Part shown: piece after piece, positions 60,834-64,000 of the stretch
Layout: every line of letters starts with the position of its first letter
How positions within the stretch are numbered: position 1 is the stretch's first letter
NCBI GenBank assembly: GCA_041441555.1
Contig: JASDSW010000007.1
Coordinates: forward strand, 1-64,000
Direction: 5' to 3'
DNA: 64,000 bases
Source of the DNA: Pseudaeromonas sp041441555
Lineage (GTDB): Bacteria > Pseudomonadota > Gammaproteobacteria > Enterobacterales > Aeromonadaceae
Made by a program: the position numbers and the translations under genes
Notes under the pieces: model-generated
Told to the model about the DNA's origin: nothing
The model's input: only the letters and a program-made list of their open reading frames with translations
The model's database searches: none

Positions 60834-61362
60834 AGAGGTCACACGCCGCAAAGTGGTTCTGCCAGGCGGTCGGAGCACCGCCATCCGCCTGGAAAAATGG
60901 CCATCGAATTGAGGAAATTATCATCCGTGATCTCGCCAGCCGGCACAAGTCGAATGCGGCTTCCGCTGGTGATGGCGAACATCCACTCCCCATGGGGCTG
61001 ACATCCCTTCGATAAAGGCAATGCGGTTCACTGAAGGAAAAGGCCGGGGCATTCCCTTTCGTCAACACGCCGTCACCCCATCCTTGGGGGTTCGATGGCG
61101 GCATCCCGGCCGCTAACGGTCGACGCCATGGAGCACTCCCTGCCTTATCCGATTCCGCACCAACCGACACAGGAGTCATTCGATTCCTGCAAATCAGGAT
61201 CCAGCGCAAAAAACCGGCAGTTACTACCTGTGAAAACCAGCAATTTGTTAAAAATGGAATCGAGTCTACGCACCGGACATGGGTAATCTGTGCATTATCC
61301 CGGTCACGGCGCCGCATCAGTGCACGACGCGGCCGATCAATTTCAGGACAGGTAGAGGAAGT
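60834..61362. other. Divergent gap between pqiA and a TPR gene
   Basis: This 529-bp region holds an 8-bp hairpin (CCAGGCGG/CCGCCTGG) at 60862-60892 before pqiA. A minus-strand frame at 60839-61021 ends 5 bp before the pqiA start and has gene-like codon use, but its only start would be TTG and it is not recognised. I saw no clear promoter pair. Confidence 0.4.
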
Positions 61363-62112
61363 ATGCTGGAGTGGATCAGGGAGCGATGGCAACACGCCCA
61401 GGCACGCGAGAAGGAGAAAAAAAAGCCGCGCCCCAAGGATACGGAACGGGAGGTGCTATTATTTCACGGCCTGTGGCGCGAACTGCAAGACAACCGTCTT
61501 GACTCGGTCGTCAGCGCCGCCGGACGCCTGCTGGAAAAAGGCTCGCCCAGCGAAGTCCTCGAGGCCTGCAAGATTTTAGGCCACGCCCATCTGAACCGGC
61601 GACACAGCGCCGAGGCTATCTGCTACTTCCGCTTCATCGCCGAACAGGAAAACACCCCCGACGCCTGGTTCAATCTGGCCACCGCAGCCACCCAGGCGCA
61701 GGACTTTGCCAGCAGCCGCCAAGCCTATGAACAGGCACTCTACCTCTGCTGTGAACAGCATCAGCTCTGTCACTACAGCGAGCCTTACATGCGCATGAAC
61801 TTTTGCAGTGCGCTGTATGCGCAAGAGGAGCTGGAGCTGGCCATGCAGCAGTTGGATTTCCTGCTGGCGAGTTACCTGCACCAGGCCTCGCCCGCCGAAG
61901 AGGCTGCCATCCTCTCCATCCAGCCTTCGTTACCGCAACTGCTGACCGTGGCCTCGCGGATCCTGGCCCACTATGAGCCGGAACGGGCCGAACAGTGGTA
62001 TGCCGACCTGGCGCAGGGGCTGGACCCGCGGGATCGCCAGTTGCTGGCGCGCTTCCATATCCATATTCAGGAGCCGGTCGTCGATCCACAGGCCGACTCA
62101 TCATGCATCTGA
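61363..62112 (+). CDS. TPR-like protein of unknown function
   Basis: This 249-residue cytoplasmic protein has a basic, Lys-rich N-terminus (about 10-30) and then helical repeats that look like degenerate TPRs (EACKILGHAHLNRRHSAEAI, AWFNLATAATQAQDFASSRQ). It is rich in Leu, Ala and Gln. No catalytic motif is seen. It lies 98 bp before ubiE on the same strand, so it may share a promoter, though a role in ubiquinone synthesis is only a guess. The start follows AGAGGAA. Confidence 0.65.
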   Translation: MLEWIRERWQHAQAREKEKKKPRPKDTEREVLLFHGLWRELQDNRLDSVVSAAGRLLEKGSPSEVLEACKILGHAHLNRRHSAEAICYFRFIAEQENTPDAWFNLATAATQAQDFASSRQAYEQALYLCCEQHQLCHYSEPYMRMNFCSALYAQEELELAMQQLDFLLASYLHQASPAEEAAILSIQPSLPQLLTVASRILAHYEPERAEQWYADLAQGLDPRDRQLLARFHIHIQEPVVDPQADSSCI

Positions 62113-62210
62113 TTTGCCTTTTATCCATCCCGGCGCCCCTCGCCGCCTGATCTCCGGTCCAAATTGCGGTACACTGCGCCTGCTTTTTTGGATGAGAGAT
62201 GGATCGAGGG

Positions 62211-62957
62211 ATGAGTGACGTAACAACCCATTTTGGCTACAAGACGGTCGCCGCGCACGAGAAGGAACAGATGGTGGCCGGGGTATTCCACTCGGTGGCC
62301 GCCAAATATGACCTGATGAATGACCTGATGTCCTTCGGCATTCACCGGTTGTGGAAACGCTTCGCCATCGACTGTGCCGGACTCCGCCCCGCACAGAAGG
62401 TGCTGGATCTGGCGGGTGGCACCGGCGATCTGACCGCGCGCTTCTCGCGCATCGTCGGCGAACGGGGCGAAGTGGTGCTGGCCGACATCAACGACTCCAT
62501 GCTGAAAGTGGGACGCGACAAGCTGCGCAACCTGGGGCTGGTCGATAACATTCGGTATGTGCAGGCCAACGCCGAGGCGTTGCCCTTCCCGGACAACCAT
62601 TTCGATCTCATCACCATCGGCTTCGGGCTGCGCAACGTCACCGACAAGGAGAAGGCGCTGGCCTCCATGTTCCGGGTGCTGAAACCGGGTGGGCGCCTGC
62701 TGGTACTGGAGTTTTCCAAACCGACCAGCGAGCTGATGGCCAAGCTGTACGATCTCTACTCGTTCCACATACTGCCGAAGATGGGCAAGCTGGTGGCCCG
62801 TGACAGCGACAGCTATCAATACCTGGCCGAGTCGATCCGCATGCACCCGGATCAGGATACGCTCAAAGGGATGATGGAAACCGCCGGCTTCGAATCGGTG
62901 GATTACTTCAACCTGACGCAAGGCGTGGTCGCCTTGCACCGGGGCTACAAATTCTAA
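62211..62957 (+). CDS. ubiE: Ubiquinone/menaquinone C-methyltransferase UbiE
   Basis: UbiE performs the C-methylation step of ubiquinone and menaquinone synthesis with SAM. The 248-residue protein has the SAM motif VLDLAGGTGDLTARF near residue 65, the UbiE signature FDLITIGFGLRNVTDK and the early motif VFHSVAAKYDLMNDLMSFG. The start MSDVTTHFG is taken from homologues; an ATG four codons upstream is possible. It heads the operon ubiE-ubiJ-ubiB. Confidence 0.95.
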   Translation: MSDVTTHFGYKTVAAHEKEQMVAGVFHSVAAKYDLMNDLMSFGIHRLWKRFAIDCAGLRPAQKVLDLAGGTGDLTARFSRIVGERGEVVLADINDSMLKVGRDKLRNLGLVDNIRYVQANAEALPFPDNHFDLITIGFGLRNVTDKEKALASMFRVLKPGGRLLVLEFSKPTSELMAKLYDLYSFHILPKMGKLVARDSDSYQYLAESIRMHPDQDTLKGMMETAGFESVDYFNLTQGVVALHRGYKF

Positions 62958-62972
62958 GCTTCAGGAGCCGCA

Positions 62973-63596
62973 ATGCCGCTGCCGATCCCACTGGAAATTC
63001 TGCTCGCCGCCACCCTGGAAACCGCCCTGAACCGGTTGCTGGCGCTGGACGAGCAGAGTGCGCGGCGCCGTCAGCCGCTGCACGGCAAGGTATTGCAACT
63101 CGAACTGCGCGAGCTGCAGCCGTTCTGGCTCCTCTTCTCGCCCGGCCAGGTCGATCTGCTGACCCGCTACGAAGGGCAGCCCGATGCGACCATCCGTCTC
63201 ACGCTGAGCGCCCTGCCGCGACTGCGCGATCCGAACCAACTCACCCCACTGATCCGCGAAGGCAAGGTCGACCTTAGTGGCGACACCAGCCTGTGCAACC
63301 AGTTCGCCCAGCTCTTCTCCGAGCTGCAGATTGACTGGGAGGGGCAACTGGCCCGCTACACCGGGGACGTGGTCGCCCACACCCTCTGCCGAGGGGTGCG
63401 GCAACTGGGCCACACGCTCCAGCAGCAGGGGGAACTGTTGCGTCAGGATCTGGCGGAATATCTCACCGAGGAGGTACGCCTGGCCCCTGGCCCACTGGAG
63501 GTCGCCTACTTCTGCGACGACGTCGACGAGCTCAAGCGCCGCTTCGATGCCACGGCGTTGCGCCTCGAGAAACTGGCCCACAGGATAGAGCCATGA
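62973..63596 (+). CDS. ubiJ: Ubiquinone biosynthesis accessory factor UbiJ
   Basis: This is a 207-residue protein with an N-terminal SCP2-type lipid-binding domain (about 15-110) and a helical C-terminal tail, as in UbiJ, which acts as a scaffold for the ubiquinone-synthesising complex with UbiK. The segments ATIRLTLSALPRL and GDTSLCNQFAQLF are typical of SCP2 folds. It lies between ubiE and ubiB, its conserved position, and overlaps ubiB by 4 bp. Confidence 0.92.
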   Translation: MPLPIPLEILLAATLETALNRLLALDEQSARRRQPLHGKVLQLELRELQPFWLLFSPGQVDLLTRYEGQPDATIRLTLSALPRLRDPNQLTPLIREGKVDLSGDTSLCNQFAQLFSELQIDWEGQLARYTGDVVAHTLCRGVRQLGHTLQQQGELLRQDLAEYLTEEVRLAPGPLEVAYFCDDVDELKRRFDATALRLEKLAHRIEP

Positions 63597-64000
63597 GGAT
63601 CCGCGAGCTGCGCCGCCTCTACCGGATCGGTGCCGTGCTGCTGCAGCATGGCCTCGACGAGCTGTTGCCGCGAGCCTGGCAACCCTGGCCGGTGCGCCTG
63701 TGCCGCCACAGCCTGTTCTGGTTACGTAACCGCCATCGCCAGGCGCCGCGCGGTCAACGACTGCGTCTGGCCTTCGAGGCGCTGGGGCCGGTGTTCATCA
63801 AGTTTGGCCAGATGCTCTCCACCCGCCGCGATCTGCTGCCGCCCGATCTGGCGGGCGAACTGGCTCTGCTGCAGGATCGGGTGCCGCCATTTCCCGGTAG
63901 TCAGGCGCGCCAGCTCATTGAGCAGAGCCTGAAGCAGCCGATCGAGACGCTGTTTGATGAATTCGACGAGACGCCACTGGCCTCGGCCTCGGTGGCCCAG
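63593..64000 (+). CDS. ubiB: UbiB protein kinase-like factor (5' part, cut by window)
   Basis: The first 136 codons of UbiB are present and the frame runs off the window edge. The family signature is visible: GPVFIKFGQMLSTRRDLLPP near residue 60 (the KxGQ motif) and LLQDRVPPFP. UbiB is an atypical kinase/ATPase needed for ubiquinone synthesis. The start overlaps the ubiJ stop as ATGA. The catalytic core and the C-terminal membrane helices lie outside. Confidence 0.93.
   Translation, partial: MRIRELRRLYRIGAVLLQHGLDELLPRAWQPWPVRLCRHSLFWLRNRHRQAPRGQRLRLAFEALGPVFIKFGQMLSTRRDLLPPDLAGELALLQDRVPPFPGSQARQLIEQSLKQPIETLFDEFDETPLASASVAQ

Noticed and set aside
1..64000. tRNA genes, rRNA genes, CRISPR arrays, prophage or insertion sequences
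   Set aside because: No cloverleaf, rRNA block, regularly spaced repeats, integrase or transposase was recognised on either strand.

Overview
The window looks like a chromosomal segment of a gammaproteobacterium close to Aeromonas. The coding sequence is GC-rich. The housekeeping set (hemN, yihI, engB, uppP, rep, csdAE, tcdA, ilvC/ilvY, pgi, polA with the Spot 42 RNA, ubiEJB), the periplasmic cytochrome b562 and a complete aryl polyene (APE) cluster all fit. This assignment rests on gene content and protein sequence read by eye. No database search was possible. I saw no insertion sequence, phage, CRISPR array, rRNA or tRNA gene.

Layout. 0-13.3 kb: yihI-hemN, a small membrane protein, a CheX-like DUF3334 protein, engB, uppP, a GGDEF/EAL protein, rep, csdA-csdE and a TPR-glycosyltransferase fusion. 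13.4-28.8 kb: one long minus-strand APE operon of 17 genes, most of them overlapping by a few bases. It encodes a type II fatty-acid/polyketide-like system (KS ApeR and ApeO, chain-length factor ApeC, KR ApeQ, dehydratase ApeI/ApeP, ACPs ApeE/ApeF, ligase ApeH, thioesterase ApeK), an ammonia-lyase, two acyltransferases (one fused to a glycosyltransferase), and an MMPL exporter with LolA-like and lipoprotein partners. 29.2-31.3 kb: a divergent lipoprotein, a methyltransferase and a small periplasmic protein. 31.3-38.4 kb: tcdA, a degenerate EAL protein, a four-gene lipid-linked sugar operon (GT2, LAB_N, GT83/ArnT-like, UDP-glucuronate 4-epimerase) and a MATE exporter. 38.5-47.4 kb: a self-contained siderophore uptake operon running from receptor through fhuF, fhuC, fhuD, fhuB and tonB to exbB and exbD, behind a Fur-box-like promoter. 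47.6-54.8 kb: ilvC/ilvY, cytochrome b562, an HDOD protein, a second-type trpS and pgi. 55-64 kb: a candidate sRNA, Spot 42, polA, yhhQ, pqiA, a TPR protein and ubiE-ubiJ-ubiB (the last cut by the window edge).

The most interesting points are these. (1) A complete trp-style attenuator precedes trpS: a 17-codon leader peptide with tandem Trp codons followed by mutually exclusive hairpins. (2) The APE island sits between csdE and tcdA, which are neighbours in E. coli. (3) The two APE dehydratase subunits have complementary losses of the catalytic His and Glu. (4) An origin-like patch of DnaA-box-like sites, clustered GATC sites and an AT-rich palindrome lies upstream of polA. (5) A compact operon looks suited to adding a uronic sugar to LPS.
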